Shown: positions 10,238 to 18,806, numbered from the stretch's first letter. The stretch is DNA of 64,000 nucleotides from Prevotella sp. (GCA_017460515.1 JAFUAY010000012.1:1-64000); one strand, 5' to 3'. Program-made: numbers and translations. The notes: generated by a model from the letters alone, not told the origin.

Positions 10238-10268
10238 CAAAATTACAAATTATTTTTCAATTGAGCAA
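10238..10268 (-). promoter_or_regulatory. Promoter of kdgK-eda operon
   Basis: On the minus strand TTG (10266-10268) and TAATTTTG (10238-10245) are exactly 20 bp apart. Transcription would start near 10232, about 47 nt before the kdgK ATG at 10185. Confidence 0.65.
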
Positions 10269-10288
10269 TAGGTAATAACATTTTTTTT

Positions 10289-10304
10289 ACGTAAACGCTT
10301 ACAA
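10289..10304. promoter_or_regulatory. Candidate LacI-family operator upstream of kdgK
   Basis: ACGTAAACGCTTACAA contains a near-palindrome GTAAACGCTTAC with GTAA/TTAC arms and the central CG step typical of LacI/GalR-family operators (consensus of the type TGTAAnCGnTTACA). It lies just upstream of the -33 element of the kdgK promoter, a position suited to activation or upstream repression. No LacI-family regulator gene is in the window. Confidence 0.45.
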
Positions 10305-10316
10305 GTTTCGAAAACC

Positions 10317-11645
10317 TTAGTCTGCCAAGTCCTCAAGAGGCGTCTGACGTAACGAATGCAGATAGTTCACACGTGTCTCAATGACCTTTTTCCAATTATT
10401 GTTCAGTAGCAAACCCACAGGCAGGTCAATTTTCCAACGACCCTGAGCTTCTAATCGGTCAATCATAATCCCAACATTCAAGTTCTTCAGGCTCTCGGCC
10501 GGAACGTATTGTGAGGACTCTCCTTTTTCATCAGCAGAAATTTCTATGACAAGACGTGCCTCCATCATCTTAAAGAGTAAATCATTAACAATTCTGACTG
10601 GAATGCCGGTCGTCTGTTGCAGTTCTTCAATTGTATAAGGATGTTTACCATCAGCAAAACGCCTGCAGATACGTGACAAAAGAACAGCAGACAACATAAG
10701 CTGGTAACGATGACTCAAATCGCTGGTATGTGTATTGTAGTCATAATAATCCAGATTCTGACTGATATAGCTAAGTTCTGCACCAAACAGGCAAATCGTC
10801 CAGGATATCTGAACCCACAACATGAATAAAGGAAGGGCTGCAAATGATCCGTAGATGGCATTATAACTGGTCATCCATATCTGAGAATTGATATAGAAGT
10901 ACTGCAGCCACTGCATGGCTATACCTGAAAGGATGCCGGGAATAATCACGTTTCTCAACCTGACGTGGGTATTGGGCATAAAAACATATAGAGCCATGAA
11001 TAGTCCCGACATTAATATATATGGCGCAGCCTTGATCATGAACCGTACAGCAGGACCTAACAACAAAAAGTCAGGCACAGATGATGATAGAGTAACCATG
11101 AAAATGCTCAAGCCGGAAGAAAAGACAATCAAAATTGGAAACATGAAAAACATAGCCAAATAGTCAGTAAACGTGCGAAAGATACTGCGTTGTTTCTTTA
11201 CCAGCCAAATCTCGTTGAATGTTGCTTCAATATTACTTACCAACATGAGTACAGTATAAAGCATAAATAGTAGACCTACGCCAAGAAAAATTCCACTCTT
11301 GGTATGAACTAGATAACTATTGACAAAGCCTATTATTACTTCAGCAACCTGAGACTGTGATGACAGCACATCACGAAACCACATTTCTATATATATGCTG
11401 TAGCCGAAACCACGGGCTATCGCAAATACCACCGCACAGATTGGTACAATGGCTAAAAGTGTGGAATAGGTCAAAGCAGACGCTTGGGTCAATACTCTTT
11501 TCGCTGTAAAAAAACGAATGGCCAAATACAAAATCTTTACCACTTCACGGAAAAGTTGCTCGAAAGTATTCGTATCGTTGGTATTCTCACGCCAAAGATC
11601 AGTCTTCAAATAATCTTTGATTGTATTAAAGCTCATTTTCATCAT
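10317..11645 (-). CDS. YihY/BrkB-family inner membrane protein
   Basis: 442 residues. The N-terminal two thirds form the YihY core with about six membrane helices: the ASALTYSTLLAIVPICAVVFAIA segment, the conserved NIEATFNEIW motif, and the final SFAALPLFMLWVQISWTICLFGAELSY. The C-terminal third (about 300-442) is soluble with winged-helix-like character (IEELQQTTGIPVRIVNDLLFKM). The family was once annotated as RNase BN, which is not its function; the true role is unknown. The third codon (MSFNTIK) is an alternative start. It lies directly upstream of kdgK but with a 131-bp gap and a separate promoter. Confidence 0.9.
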   Translation of the reverse strand: MMKMSFNTIKDYLKTDLWRENTNDTNTFEQLFREVVKILYLAIRFFTAKRVLTQASALTYSTLLAIVPICAVVFAIARGFGYSIYIEMWFRDVLSSQSQVAEVIIGFVNSYLVHTKSGIFLGVGLLFMLYTVLMLVSNIEATFNEIWLVKKQRSIFRTFTDYLAMFFMFPILIVFSSGLSIFMVTLSSSVPDFLLLGPAVRFMIKAAPYILMSGLFMALYVFMPNTHVRLRNVIIPGILSGIAMQWLQYFYINSQIWMTSYNAIYGSFAALPLFMLWVQISWTICLFGAELSYISQNLDYYDYNTHTSDLSHRYQLMLSAVLLSRICRRFADGKHPYTIEELQQTTGIPVRIVNDLLFKMMEARLVIEISADEKGESSQYVPAESLKNLNVGIMIDRLEAQGRWKIDLPVGLLLNNNWKKVIETRVNYLHSLRQTPLEDLAD

Positions 11646-11677
11646 ACTATTTGAGTCTTAGGTATTCAATAAAAAAG

Positions 11678-12107
11678 AAAAACACTGCTCCTATAAGCCG
11701 GGTTCTGTTCTGACACAATGTCAGCGCCTGCCATTTATCTACTATACACATCACTATGTATCTCTAGCGTTCTACCCTCCATCGCACTCAAAAGAGTTTG
11801 GGCGGACATCCCTTCAATTCCTATTGGAATACGATGGTATACATGAACTTGCAGCCTCCAGAAGGAACAGCCCGCCGATCACCCGACGGCTGGTGGTCTC
11901 TTACACACACCTTCTCACCCTTACTCCCATCCACATGGTTCTTCCTAAGAAGCCTGTGCAGAATTGCGAGAGCGGTTATTCTCTTCTTCCTTATCCAACT
12001 GTCACCAACTGCTTCTACTTTCAGAAGTGGAGCGTCCTGTGCTGCCCGGACTTTCCTCTCGCCAAACCTTTCAGAAAAGCCAGCGGCAAGCCGGAACAGT
12101 GCTTTTC
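11678..12107 (-). ncRNA. rnpB: RNase P RNA, class A
   Basis: The minus strand carries the universal core GAGGAAAGTCCGGGC (complement of about 12045-12059) near the 5' end and the 3' ACAGAACCCGGCTTATAG (complement of about 11694-11711). The ends pair as P1: GAAAAGCACTGTTCC at the 5' end with GGAGCAGTGTTTTTC at the 3' end, 15 pairs including G-U, which fixes both boundaries to within a few bases. The length of about 430 nt is as expected for Bacteroidota. It is the catalytic RNA that matures tRNA 5' ends. Open frames on the plus strand here are not genes. Confidence 0.95.
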
Positions 12108-12112
12108 GGATG

Positions 12113-12120
12113 CAAAAGTA
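12113..12120 (-). promoter_or_regulatory. -7 element of rnpB
   Basis: TACTTTTG on the minus strand is followed after 5 bases by the P1 5' strand, the expected distance to a transcription start, and so independently supports the mapped 5' end of the RNA. Confidence 0.6.
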
Positions 12121-12260
12121 CTAATTTTTATTTAAATTAAGTCATTAAACGAATGTAAAAAAGATAAAATGTGTCGCAAACAAGATTTAAAGACTGATTT
12201 TTAAGTGTTAAAATGCAAGAAAAACGGCTGACACATTGTCACGTTTTAATCTTTTGACTA

Positions 12261-12268
12261 TATATTTG
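12261..12268 (+). promoter_or_regulatory. -7 element of the HtrA gene
   Basis: TATATTTG fits TAnnTTTG; a TTG at 12236-12238 lies 22 bp upstream as a possible -33. Transcription would start near 12274, so the in-frame ATG at 12274 is unlikely to be the translation start. Confidence 0.5.
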
Positions 12269-12318
12269 CAAGTGTGATTTATATCAGAAACATGATTATT
12301 AACAAACAAAATGTGAAT

Positions 12319-13806
12319 ATGAAAAAGATTGTGAATTATGTCATTCCAGCTATCAGTGTTATAGCAATTGTATTCTCGGTAGCAGCAATTAATCAAACAT
12401 GTGCCGCTACTCAGTCAACGAATAATGTGGCTCAAGTGTCTTCTGTTCAAGTAGCAGGTCAACCTGTTGATTTGACTTACGCCGCCGACAAGGCGCTACC
12501 TTCAGTCGTTCATATTAAATATGTACAGAATTCAAAAATTCAGACAGTAAAAGTTCAACGCGATCCATTCGAAGACTTCTTTGATCCGTTCGGAGGATTC
12601 TTTGGACGCGGACAAGGTGGAAATCAAGAAAGAAAAGTTCAGACACCCAAGAAAACCGCCACAGGTTCAGGCGTTATCATCTCTACCGATGGTTATATCG
12701 TAACGAACAACCACGTTGTTGATGGTGCCGACGAACTGACAGTTACACTAAATGACAACAGTGAATATTCTGCACGTATTATCGGTGCAGACAAAACGAC
12801 TGACTTGGCACTCATCAAAATTGACGGAAGAAATCTCCCTGCTATTACCATCGCTAACAGTGATAATGTAAAGGTTGGCGAATGGGTTCTGGCAGTTGGC
12901 AATCCTCTAGGATTAAACAATACTGTAACAGCAGGTATCATCTCAGCCAAGGCAAGAACATTGGGAGCAAACAGCGTGGAATCATTCATACAGACTGACG
13001 CTGCCATTAATGCAGGTAATTCGGGAGGTGCATTGGTAAATACGCGTGGTGAATTGGTAGGTATCAATGCAATGCTCTATTCACAGACTGGTTCATACAG
13101 TGGTTATGGATTCGCAATTCCTACTGCTATTATGAACAAGGTCGTAGACGACATCAAGAAATACGGTACCGTTCAGCGTGCAATGATTGGAATCAGCGGA
13201 ATGGATGTTAAGAAATACGTTGACATGCAAAAAGAAGAAGGCAAGGAGGCTGATTTTGGCACGATGGAAGGTATTTATGTAGCGACCGTCGTTGAAGGCA
13301 GTGCTGCAGAAGATGCCGGAATTGAAAAGGGTGACGTCATCACTGAAGTGGACGGTCAGAAAGTGACCAAGTTTGGTGATCTCAGCGGCATCATTGCACA
13401 GAAACGTCCCGGCGATAAAGTTTCGCTCACATATATGCATAACAAGAAAAAACACACAAAGCAGGTGACGCTGAAGAACGAGCAAGGTAACACGAAAGTA
13501 GTCAAGAATGCTGATGTAGACATACTTGGAGCAGATTTTCGCCCTGTCTCTGAATCATTACAGAAGCAGTTAGATATTACCTATGGTCTTGAGGTCATCA
13601 AGGTCAATAATGGTAAGATGAAAGAGGCTGGTGTTCCGAAAGGATTTATCATCCAGCGTGTCAACGATGTATCAATGAAGAGTATTGATGATCTTCAGAA
13701 TGCTGTCAAAGATGCTTCAACATCTCGCGAGCCTGTATTAATTATTAAAGGAGTCTATCCCACAGGTAAGCGCGGTTATTTTGTAGTGCAATTACAAAAC
13801 GATTAA
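12319..13806 (+). CDS. degP: Periplasmic HtrA/Deg serine protease
   Basis: 495 residues from ATG 12319 (MKKIVNYVIP), giving a clean signal sequence or anchor (AISVIAIVFSVAAI). The trypsin-like domain has His132 (TNNHVVDG), Asp162 (TTDLALIKI) and Ser235 (NAGNSGGALV), followed by two PDZ domains (about residues 270-380 and 400-490). A Phe/Gly-rich loop (about 84-100) resembles the LA loop region of DegP. It degrades or refolds misfolded envelope proteins. An alternative ATG at 12292 is possible. It stands alone with its own promoter upstream of rpoD. Confidence 0.93.
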   Translation: MKKIVNYVIPAISVIAIVFSVAAINQTCAATQSTNNVAQVSSVQVAGQPVDLTYAADKALPSVVHIKYVQNSKIQTVKVQRDPFEDFFDPFGGFFGRGQGGNQERKVQTPKKTATGSGVIISTDGYIVTNNHVVDGADELTVTLNDNSEYSARIIGADKTTDLALIKIDGRNLPAITIANSDNVKVGEWVLAVGNPLGLNNTVTAGIISAKARTLGANSVESFIQTDAAINAGNSGGALVNTRGELVGINAMLYSQTGSYSGYGFAIPTAIMNKVVDDIKKYGTVQRAMIGISGMDVKKYVDMQKEEGKEADFGTMEGIYVATVVEGSAAEDAGIEKGDVITEVDGQKVTKFGDLSGIIAQKRPGDKVSLTYMHNKKKHTKQVTLKNEQGNTKVVKNADVDILGADFRPVSESLQKQLDITYGLEVIKVNNGKMKEAGVPKGFIIQRVNDVSMKSIDDLQNAVKDASTSREPVLIIKGVYPTGKRGYFVVQLQND

Positions 13807-13837
13807 TACTTTTTTTCCTAGATTTTCAGTTGTTTTC

Positions 13838-13868
13838 TTGGTCAATTCGCGAAAAAGCCCTACCTTTG
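13838..13868 (+). promoter_or_regulatory. Promoter of the rpoD operon
   Basis: TTG (13838-13840), 20 bp, then TACCTTTG (13861-13868): a full match to the Bacteroidota housekeeping promoter. The ATG of rpoD is at 13895, so the leader is short. Confidence 0.75.
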
Positions 13869-13894
13869 CACCTAGACTTTAAACGAACTTGACC

Positions 13895-14758
13895 ATGAGA
13901 CAACTGAAAATCACTAAATCTATCACAAACCGAGAGAGTGAATCACTTGACAAATATTTGCAAGAAATAGGCAAAGAAGAACTGGTTGGGATGGAGGAAG
14001 AAGTTGAGCTGGCGCAGCGCATCCGCAAGGGTGACCGTCAAGCTCTTGAACGGCTTACTAAGGCCAATCTTAGATTTGTGGTATCAGTAGCGAAGCAGTA
14101 TCAGAACCAAGGACTTAGTTTGCCTGATCTTATCAACGAAGGTAATCTGGGGCTCATAAAAGCAGCAGAGAAATTTGATGAGACAAGAGGATTCAAGTTC
14201 ATTTCTTATGCTGTATGGTGGATAAGGCAAAGTATTCTTCAAGCATTAGCTGAGCAAAGCAGAATTGTCAGGCTCCCGCTCAATCAGGTCGGAACTGCGG
14301 GAAAGATTAATCGGATTCTCAGCAAGTTTGAACAAGAACATGAACGCAGACCATCTGTCGATGAAATTTCAGAACAGATTGATTTGCCCATAGAGAAGAT
14401 TGATGAGGCACTCAGTGTCAATGGCCATCACGTATCTGTAGATGCACCCTTCTCAGACGGAGACGACACCTCACTGTTAGACGTTCTCGTTAATGATGAT
14501 TCACCAATGGCAGACAAGCAACTCGTATTGGAGTCGTTGCGCAATGAAATCAATACAGCTCTCAATGTGCTGAATGAGCGTGAACGTAATATCATTGAGG
14601 CATATTTCGGAATAAATCAACCTGAAATGACTTTGGAAGAAATAGGAGAAAAATTTTCATTAACACGAGAAAGAGTTAGACAAATAAAAGAAAAAGCTAT
14701 TCGTCGTTTGCGCGACAATGTAAAAAACAAAATGCTCTTAAGCTATTTAGGACAATGA
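13895..14758 (+). CDS. rpoD: Primary RNA polymerase sigma factor (sigma-ABfr type)
   Basis: 287 residues from ATG 13895 ([10 protein letters not shown]); the TTG two codons earlier is not needed. Region 1.2 ([16 protein letters not shown]), region 2 ([23 protein letters not shown] ... [14 protein letters not shown]), region 3 and region 4 with the -35-type HTH ([23 protein letters not shown]) are all present. It lacks the long 1.1 region of proteobacterial RpoD, as is normal for Bacteroidota. It heads an operon: the next gene starts inside its stop codon (ATGA). Confidence 0.95.
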   Translation: MRQLKITKSITNRESESLDKYLQEIGKEELVGMEEEVELAQRIRKGDRQALERLTKANLRFVVSVAKQYQNQGLSLPDLINEGNLGLIKAAEKFDETRGFKFISYAVWWIRQSILQALAEQSRIVRLPLNQVGTAGKINRILSKFEQEHERRPSVDEISEQIDLPIEKIDEALSVNGHHVSVDAPFSDGDDTSLLDVLVNDDSPMADKQLVLESLRNEINTALNVLNERERNIIEAYFGINQPEMTLEEIGEKFSLTRERVRQIKEKAIRRLRDNVKNKMLLSYLGQ

Positions 14759-15243
14759 TTAAAATAAAACATTTAGTGTTGGCTGCAGCCCTCTTCGTAG
14801 GGATTGTTCCATTAAAGATTGAAGCTAAACATGTAGTCGTGCCTAAGATGTACATGTTTGGCTTTGCTGCTTCGTTCAATGACACCATCGTACATTTTAC
14901 CAACGTCATTGAAGTTGACTCTGTATGGATGGAGTCAAAAAACAAATTCCTCCTGGGACGAAACTATTATTCTTATCAATTACGTTCTTATCTTTCAACG
15001 AAAGAGAATCTTCCGGAAAGAACTTGTGTAATACAGTTTGCTAAAACCCGCAAAAAAGCTGAGAAAAAGCTGTTGAAGATGAAGCGTTTGTATACTAATT
15101 CAAAAGACGGCAAACTCCATTACGACGTAAGATATCTTGATGAGTTTAAGTTTAAGACCATCAATATTAAGGAATACGAGCAGAGCGAAGAAGAAAGAGC
15201 AGAACAGCCAAACAAGAAAAAGAAGAATAAACGCTCCAAATGA
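14755..15243 (+). CDS. Secreted protein of unknown function in the rpoD operon
   Basis: 162 residues. A signal peptide ([24 protein letters not shown]) precedes a compact domain ([20 protein letters not shown] ... [12 protein letters not shown] ... [21 protein letters not shown]) and a Lys/Glu-rich tail. I do not recognise the domain. The ATG overlaps the rpoD stop by 4 bp and its own stop overlaps the next ATG by 4 bp, so translation is coupled on both sides. Confidence 0.8.
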   Translation: MIKIKHLVLAAALFVGIVPLKIEAKHVVVPKMYMFGFAASFNDTIVHFTNVIEVDSVWMESKNKFLLGRNYYSYQLRSYLSTKENLPERTCVIQFAKTRKKAEKKLLKMKRLYTNSKDGKLHYDVRYLDEFKFKTINIKEYEQSEEERAEQPNKKKKNKRSK

Positions 15244-16124
15244 TTCACTATTTCTATAACATAGCGGACCACCATATTTGTATCTCGTTTGAGGATAACA
15301 CCAAAAACGGAATACATCTTTTACCTTCTTTCTCACCATTTAGAATCGAAGACACTGATAATGAACCACTCCTTTTTCACTTGATCGTTGATGATAGTCT
15401 CACGCCTGTAAAAGAAAAGAAACTTGTTCGAAAATTCGATACAGGAAATGGTGATACAGTTGTTCATCAACTACCAGATGGAGGATATCAGTTTATCATA
15501 AAGGATATCTATAATCGAGATTGCTGCCTGCTGATTTGCAATCATGACTTCAGTCGTTGTCGATGTGCGTTGAATGGTGATTGGATTATGCGTTCCTTCG
15601 GCCTTAATGATGCTTTAATGCTAATATTTGCATTTGCAGGAGCCCATGCTAACACATTATTGGTACATGCATCATGCGTCAAACACGAAGGCTATGCATA
15701 TCCTTTTATTGCGATGAGCGGTACGGGAAAGAGCACCCACTCTTCATTATGGCTCAAATGTATTGAGAATACTGAACTTATGAATGATGACAATCCTATC
15801 ATTCGGGTTATTGACGGACGCCCTATCGTCTATGGTTCTCCTTGGAGCGGAAAAACTCCCTGCTACCGAAATATAAGTTCACCATTAGGCGCAATCGTTA
15901 GAATAGAGCGCGCACTTGAGAATCGCATCGAGAGACAACCTACCGTTCAGGCATTTGCATCTTTGCTTCCCGCATGCTCTTCTATGAAATGGGACGAGCA
16001 ACTCAATGATTTACTATGTACGACCCTATCAAACATTCTTGCTAAAGTACGTGTTTTCACGATGTATTGCCTACCAAATGAAGAAGCGGCCAGAGTCTGT
16101 GTAAAAGGAATAAACGAAAAATAG
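15240..16124 (+). CDS. HPr-kinase-like P-loop protein
   Basis: 294 residues. The C-terminal half has the PEP-carboxykinase-like fold of HPr kinases: LLVHASCVK, Walker A in SGTGKSTHSSLW (about residue 160), acidic MNDDNPII, and YGSPWSGKT. The N-terminal half (1-140) is not recognised. Relatives occur next to PqqD-like proteins and in lasso-peptide clusters, where some phosphorylate a precursor peptide. Here it is followed by an S24/S26-like peptidase and a PqqD-like protein, so a peptide or protein modification role is a reasonable inference. True HPrK function is unlikely because the second HPrK signature is not seen. Confidence 0.8.
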   Translation: MIHYFYNIADHHICISFEDNTKNGIHLLPSFSPFRIEDTDNEPLLFHLIVDDSLTPVKEKKLVRKFDTGNGDTVVHQLPDGGYQFIIKDIYNRDCCLLICNHDFSRCRCALNGDWIMRSFGLNDALMLIFAFAGAHANTLLVHASCVKHEGYAYPFIAMSGTGKSTHSSLWLKCIENTELMNDDNPIIRVIDGRPIVYGSPWSGKTPCYRNISSPLGAIVRIERALENRIERQPTVQAFASLLPACSSMKWDEQLNDLLCTTLSNILAKVRVFTMYCLPNEEAARVCVKGINEK

Positions 16125-16140
16125 TTTCTGACTCATAACG

Positions 16141-16638
16141 ATGATTGACAACGAAATAAATACGAAACAACTTCCTAACGCTGAGTTTCTGCCGTTTGTT
16201 ATAAGCGAGCTTCATGCCGTTGAAGGAAAAACCGTGACACTCCCATTGCGCGGCAGAAGCATGCGTCCTTTCTTGGAGGATCAACGTGACAAAGCATTAT
16301 TGATAGCTTGCCATCTTCCAAAGGTAGGTGATGCTGTCTTAGCAGAAATAAGCAAAGGACATTTCGTATTACATCGTATCATAAAGATTGAAGGAGAACG
16401 AGTTACGCTTCGTGGAGATGGCAATTTCGGATGCGAATATTGCCGCTGTCAGGATGTGAAAGCGAAAGCTATTGGCTTTTATCGTAAAGGTCGTAATCAG
16501 CTTGATAGTACTGAAGGTTGGAAATGGTTAGTATACTCATGGCTATGGACTCGACTTTTCCCACTTCGTCGCTATTTGCTTTTTATTCTGTATCCACATA
16601 TACCTCAAAGATTTAAACAAACGAACGAACATAATTAG
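16141..16638 (+). CDS. S24/S26-family peptidase-like protein
   Basis: 165 residues. The central domain has GRSMRPFL with the candidate nucleophile Ser (about residue 40), VGDAVLAE, HRIIKIEGE with a His in the position used as general base by SipW/Sec11-type enzymes, and the closing RGDGN. The C-terminus is a hydrophobic, basic helix (WLVYSWLWTRLF...YLLFILYP), possibly membrane associated. No N-terminal TM is seen, unlike most signal peptidases. It sits 16 bp after the HPr-kinase-like gene and 7 bp before the PqqD-like gene. Confidence 0.8.
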   Translation: MIDNEINTKQLPNAEFLPFVISELHAVEGKTVTLPLRGRSMRPFLEDQRDKALLIACHLPKVGDAVLAEISKGHFVLHRIIKIEGERVTLRGDGNFGCEYCRCQDVKAKAIGFYRKGRNQLDSTEGWKWLVYSWLWTRLFPLRRYLLFILYPHIPQRFKQTNEHN

Positions 16639-16645
16639 ATTATTT

Positions 16646-16915
16646 ATGAATACAAAAAAAGGATTCCGCCTTCGTAACATTTGTGGTGAAAACATCATTG
16701 TAGCAGAAGGCATTGAGAACATTGATTTCAGTAGGATTATCAGCATGAATGAATCATCAGCTTATCTTTGGAACAATATCGCAGGAAAGACATTCACTGC
16801 CGACACTCTGGTAGAACTCCTCACAGAAGAATATGATGTGGATAAGGATACCGCAAAAAAAGATGTTGACGTACTTCTGTCTAAGTGGCTGGAGGCTGGG
16901 ATAATTGAGGCATAA
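16646..16915 (+). CDS. PqqD-family peptide-binding protein
   Basis: 89 residues, a complete PqqD-like domain: FRLRNICGENIIVAEG strand region, the helix-initiating SMNESSAYLWNNIAGKTF, and the winged-helix part TLVELLTEEYDVDKDTAKKDVDVLLSKWLEAGIIE. PqqD/RRE domains bind leader peptides of ribosomal peptides and hand them to modifying enzymes. No radical SAM enzyme and no obvious precursor peptide lies nearby. The stop codon sits in the loop of a perfect palindrome. Confidence 0.85.
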   Translation: MNTKKGFRLRNICGENIIVAEGIENIDFSRIISMNESSAYLWNNIAGKTFTADTLVELLTEEYDVDKDTAKKDVDVLLSKWLEAGIIEA

Positions 16916-16927
16916 TGCCTCAATTAT
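16901..16927. terminator. Perfect 12-bp palindrome at the end of the PqqD-like gene
   Basis: ATAATTGAGGCA and TGCCTCAATTAT flank a three-base loop TAA, which is the stop codon of the PqqD-like gene. It separates this plus-strand operon from the converging ispE gene (stop at 16942). No T-tract follows on either side, so it may be a roadblock or mRNA 3'-end protector rather than a classical terminator. Confidence 0.5.
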
Positions 16928-16941
16928 GTTCCATGAATTTT

Positions 16942-17775
16942 CTAAAGCTGAATACACATATTAAACATTCCCGCGAATGCATTCTCTAAATTGACTGGTG
17001 ACCTGAAGAGTCCGAACAATGCACTTCCACTACCACTCATTGCAGCATAAACAGCTCCCATTCTGTAAAGAGACTGCTTAACTTCACCGATCTCCGGATG
17101 GAGTTGGAATACGCTATTTTCAAAATCATTTACCAGCAAATCCTTCCAATCTTCAACAGGTTCCTTAATGACATCAATGCAATGATGCTGAGGCTGTTGA
17201 GGAGTTATCAATGCAAAGGCATCTTTTGTAGGAACAGGAATATTCGGTCTAACCACAGCAAGCCACCATCCCCTTAAGTCTACTTCAATAGGATACAAGC
17301 GTTCGCCTATTCCCTCTGCATAAGCCGGTCTGTTTAGAATGAAGAATGGGCAATCTGCACCCAACTTAGCTGCATAACGAATCATCTGCTGCTCATCAAG
17401 TTTCAAATCAAACATTCTATTCAGTAATTGTATCATAGCAGCGCAATCACTCGATCCGCCTCCCATTCCTGCCTGAGTAGGGATTTGTTTGTAAAGATGA
17501 GCATGGACACGAGGTATTTGTGGATAATCCTGTTTCAGTAATTGGTATGCCCTGACCACAAGATTCTTTTGCTCATCACCTTCAATCTGAATATTTGATA
17601 TTTTCAAGTCACAATCTACAACAGATGGAAACTGTTTATCCATCAGTTGAACCTCAAGCGCATCTTGAATAGGTACTGGGTAAAAAACTGTTTCTAAATC
17701 ATGATAGCCATCAGAGCGTCTACGTATTACGTTCAAGCCTAAGTTAATTTTTGCACAAGGAAAACAGATCATCAT
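16942..17775 (-). CDS. ispE: 4-diphosphocytidyl-2-C-methyl-D-erythritol kinase
   Basis: 277 residues. GHMP kinase of the non-mevalonate isoprenoid pathway; it phosphorylates CDP-methylerythritol. The N-terminus CFPCAKINLGLNVIRRRSDGYH has the catalytic Lys and the substrate-binding GYH, the ATP-binding glycine loop is PTQAGMGGGSSDCAAM (about residues 90-105), the DCPFF segment follows, and the third GHMP motif is AAMSGSGSALFGLF. The start may be the first or second Met. Its promoter lies just upstream. Confidence 0.95.
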   Translation of the reverse strand: MMICFPCAKINLGLNVIRRRSDGYHDLETVFYPVPIQDALEVQLMDKQFPSVVDCDLKISNIQIEGDEQKNLVVRAYQLLKQDYPQIPRVHAHLYKQIPTQAGMGGGSSDCAAMIQLLNRMFDLKLDEQQMIRYAAKLGADCPFFILNRPAYAEGIGERLYPIEVDLRGWWLAVVRPNIPVPTKDAFALITPQQPQHHCIDVIKEPVEDWKDLLVNDFENSVFQLHPEIGEVKQSLYRMGAVYAAMSGSGSALFGLFRSPVNLENAFAGMFNMCIQL

Positions 17776-17801
17776 TTAAATGTTTAGTTTCAAAACAAGC
17801 G

Positions 17802-17809
17802 CAAAGGTA
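17802..17809 (-). promoter_or_regulatory. -7 element of ispE
   Basis: TACCTTTG on the minus strand lies 27 bp before the ATG at 17775. No clear -33 match was identified. Confidence 0.55.
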
Positions 17810-17850
17810 CAAAGTTTTTTCGAAATCATGTAAGAATTTGCAGGATTTCT

Positions 17851-18667
17851 TTATATATCAATAGGCAGCTTATTCCATAGCATCACCAAGGCTGCTCGTC
17901 CTTTTGGCTTCAATGCCGTGGCAAAGAGGTTAATCCAGAGATAGTTGGCATTGGGCACCGTCACGAGTTCATCCTTTGCCTTGCCCGTCTTCTTCGTCTT
18001 GTTCTGCGGAATGCCATACTCGCTGAATCGCCGCTGGCACTTCACCTTGTCTAAGTTCACGCCGTCCACATTGAACGGCGGATTGGCCATCACATAGTCA
18101 AAGCGTCCATAGGTGTCGAAGGGGTCGTCGTAATAGCTGTTGGCATTGACAATCTCATTGCGCAGCCCGTTCAGGAACATGTTCATGCGGGCAATCTTTA
18201 CCGTCTCTTTCTCCTTCTCCACGCCATGCACCACCAGTTCATGCTCCCCTGTGTCCTGATAAGCCTTGCGGTGCTCCCTCACAAAGTCGGCACTCTGCAC
18301 AAACATACCGCCCGAGCCACAGGCTGGGTCGAGAATAAGTCCTCCGTATGGCTCAATCATCTCTACCATCAGCCGTACCACGCTGGTCGGCGTGAAGAAC
18401 TCTCCACCGCCCTGACCTTCCTTCAGTGCAAACTTACCGAGGAAGAATACTCTCCATCGCCTCTTTGATGGCCTTGGGTATGTTGGCTGACTCCGGGAGG
18501 CTGAGCAGATAGTCAAAATGTGCATTGTCGGGAAGGTAGTAGCCCACTTTCGCCAGTGCGATGTCCTCTATCCTCTTTGCGTTGCGCCCACCCTGCGACT
18601 GCTTGTATTCTGCCTCTAGTTTCTCTTCAATAGAGAATGTAGATTGTTGTCTTGTGACCTTAGTCAC
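17851..18667 (-). pseudogene. Broken type I restriction methylase (HsdM) gene
   Basis: Two frames together give pieces of an N6-adenine methylase. The upstream piece (from GTG 18667) ends in FDYLLSLPESANIPKAIKEAME. The downstream piece resumes as FFLGKFALKEGQGGGEFFTP and carries motif I (DPACGSGGMF) and motif IV (NPPF). The join near 18450 is a frameshift, and the stretch that normally lies between these two parts in HsdM is also missing. The downstream piece stops soon after GRAALVM with an unrelated tail, losing the C-terminus, and the N-terminus is also short. No hsdS or hsdR is nearby, so it is a remnant. Confidence 0.85.
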
Positions 18668-18738
18668 AGCATCTTGCGACCTAAGTCACAGCATCTTGCG
18701 ACCTAAGTCACAGCATCTTGCGACCTAAGTCACAGCAT
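18651..18738. repeat. 22-bp tandem repeat array A (four units)
   Basis: Units begin at 18651, 18673, 18695 and 18717; the last three are identical (CTTGCGACCTAAGTCACAG then CAT) and the first differs at a few positions and contains the inverted repeat TGTGAC/GTCACA. A degenerate fifth copy (18739-18760) may follow. The array lies between the hsdM remnant and the BlaI gene. On the minus strand it shows CTTAGGT, the same core as array B. Confidence 0.9.
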
Positions 18739-18806
18739 CTGATTACCTTGGACGCAGGATAAGAAAATCCAACTACAAAAAAACAAAGCGAGTAGGATCA
18801 ACATTC

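Noticed and set aside
11798-12135. Open frames of 103-108 codons on the plus strand
   Set aside because: They lie within the RNase P RNA on the other strand, which is fixed by its conserved core and by the pairing of its two ends.
16141-16638. LexA/UmuD-type or phage repressor
   Set aside because: The GRSMRPFL and HRI motifs fit the S24/S26 fold, but there is no N-terminal DNA-binding domain and the context is the rpoD operon, not a phage.
18651-18760. CRISPR array
   Set aside because: The units are directly adjacent with no spacers between them, and no cas gene is near. The same holds for the repeats at 33429-33560 and 46969-47034.
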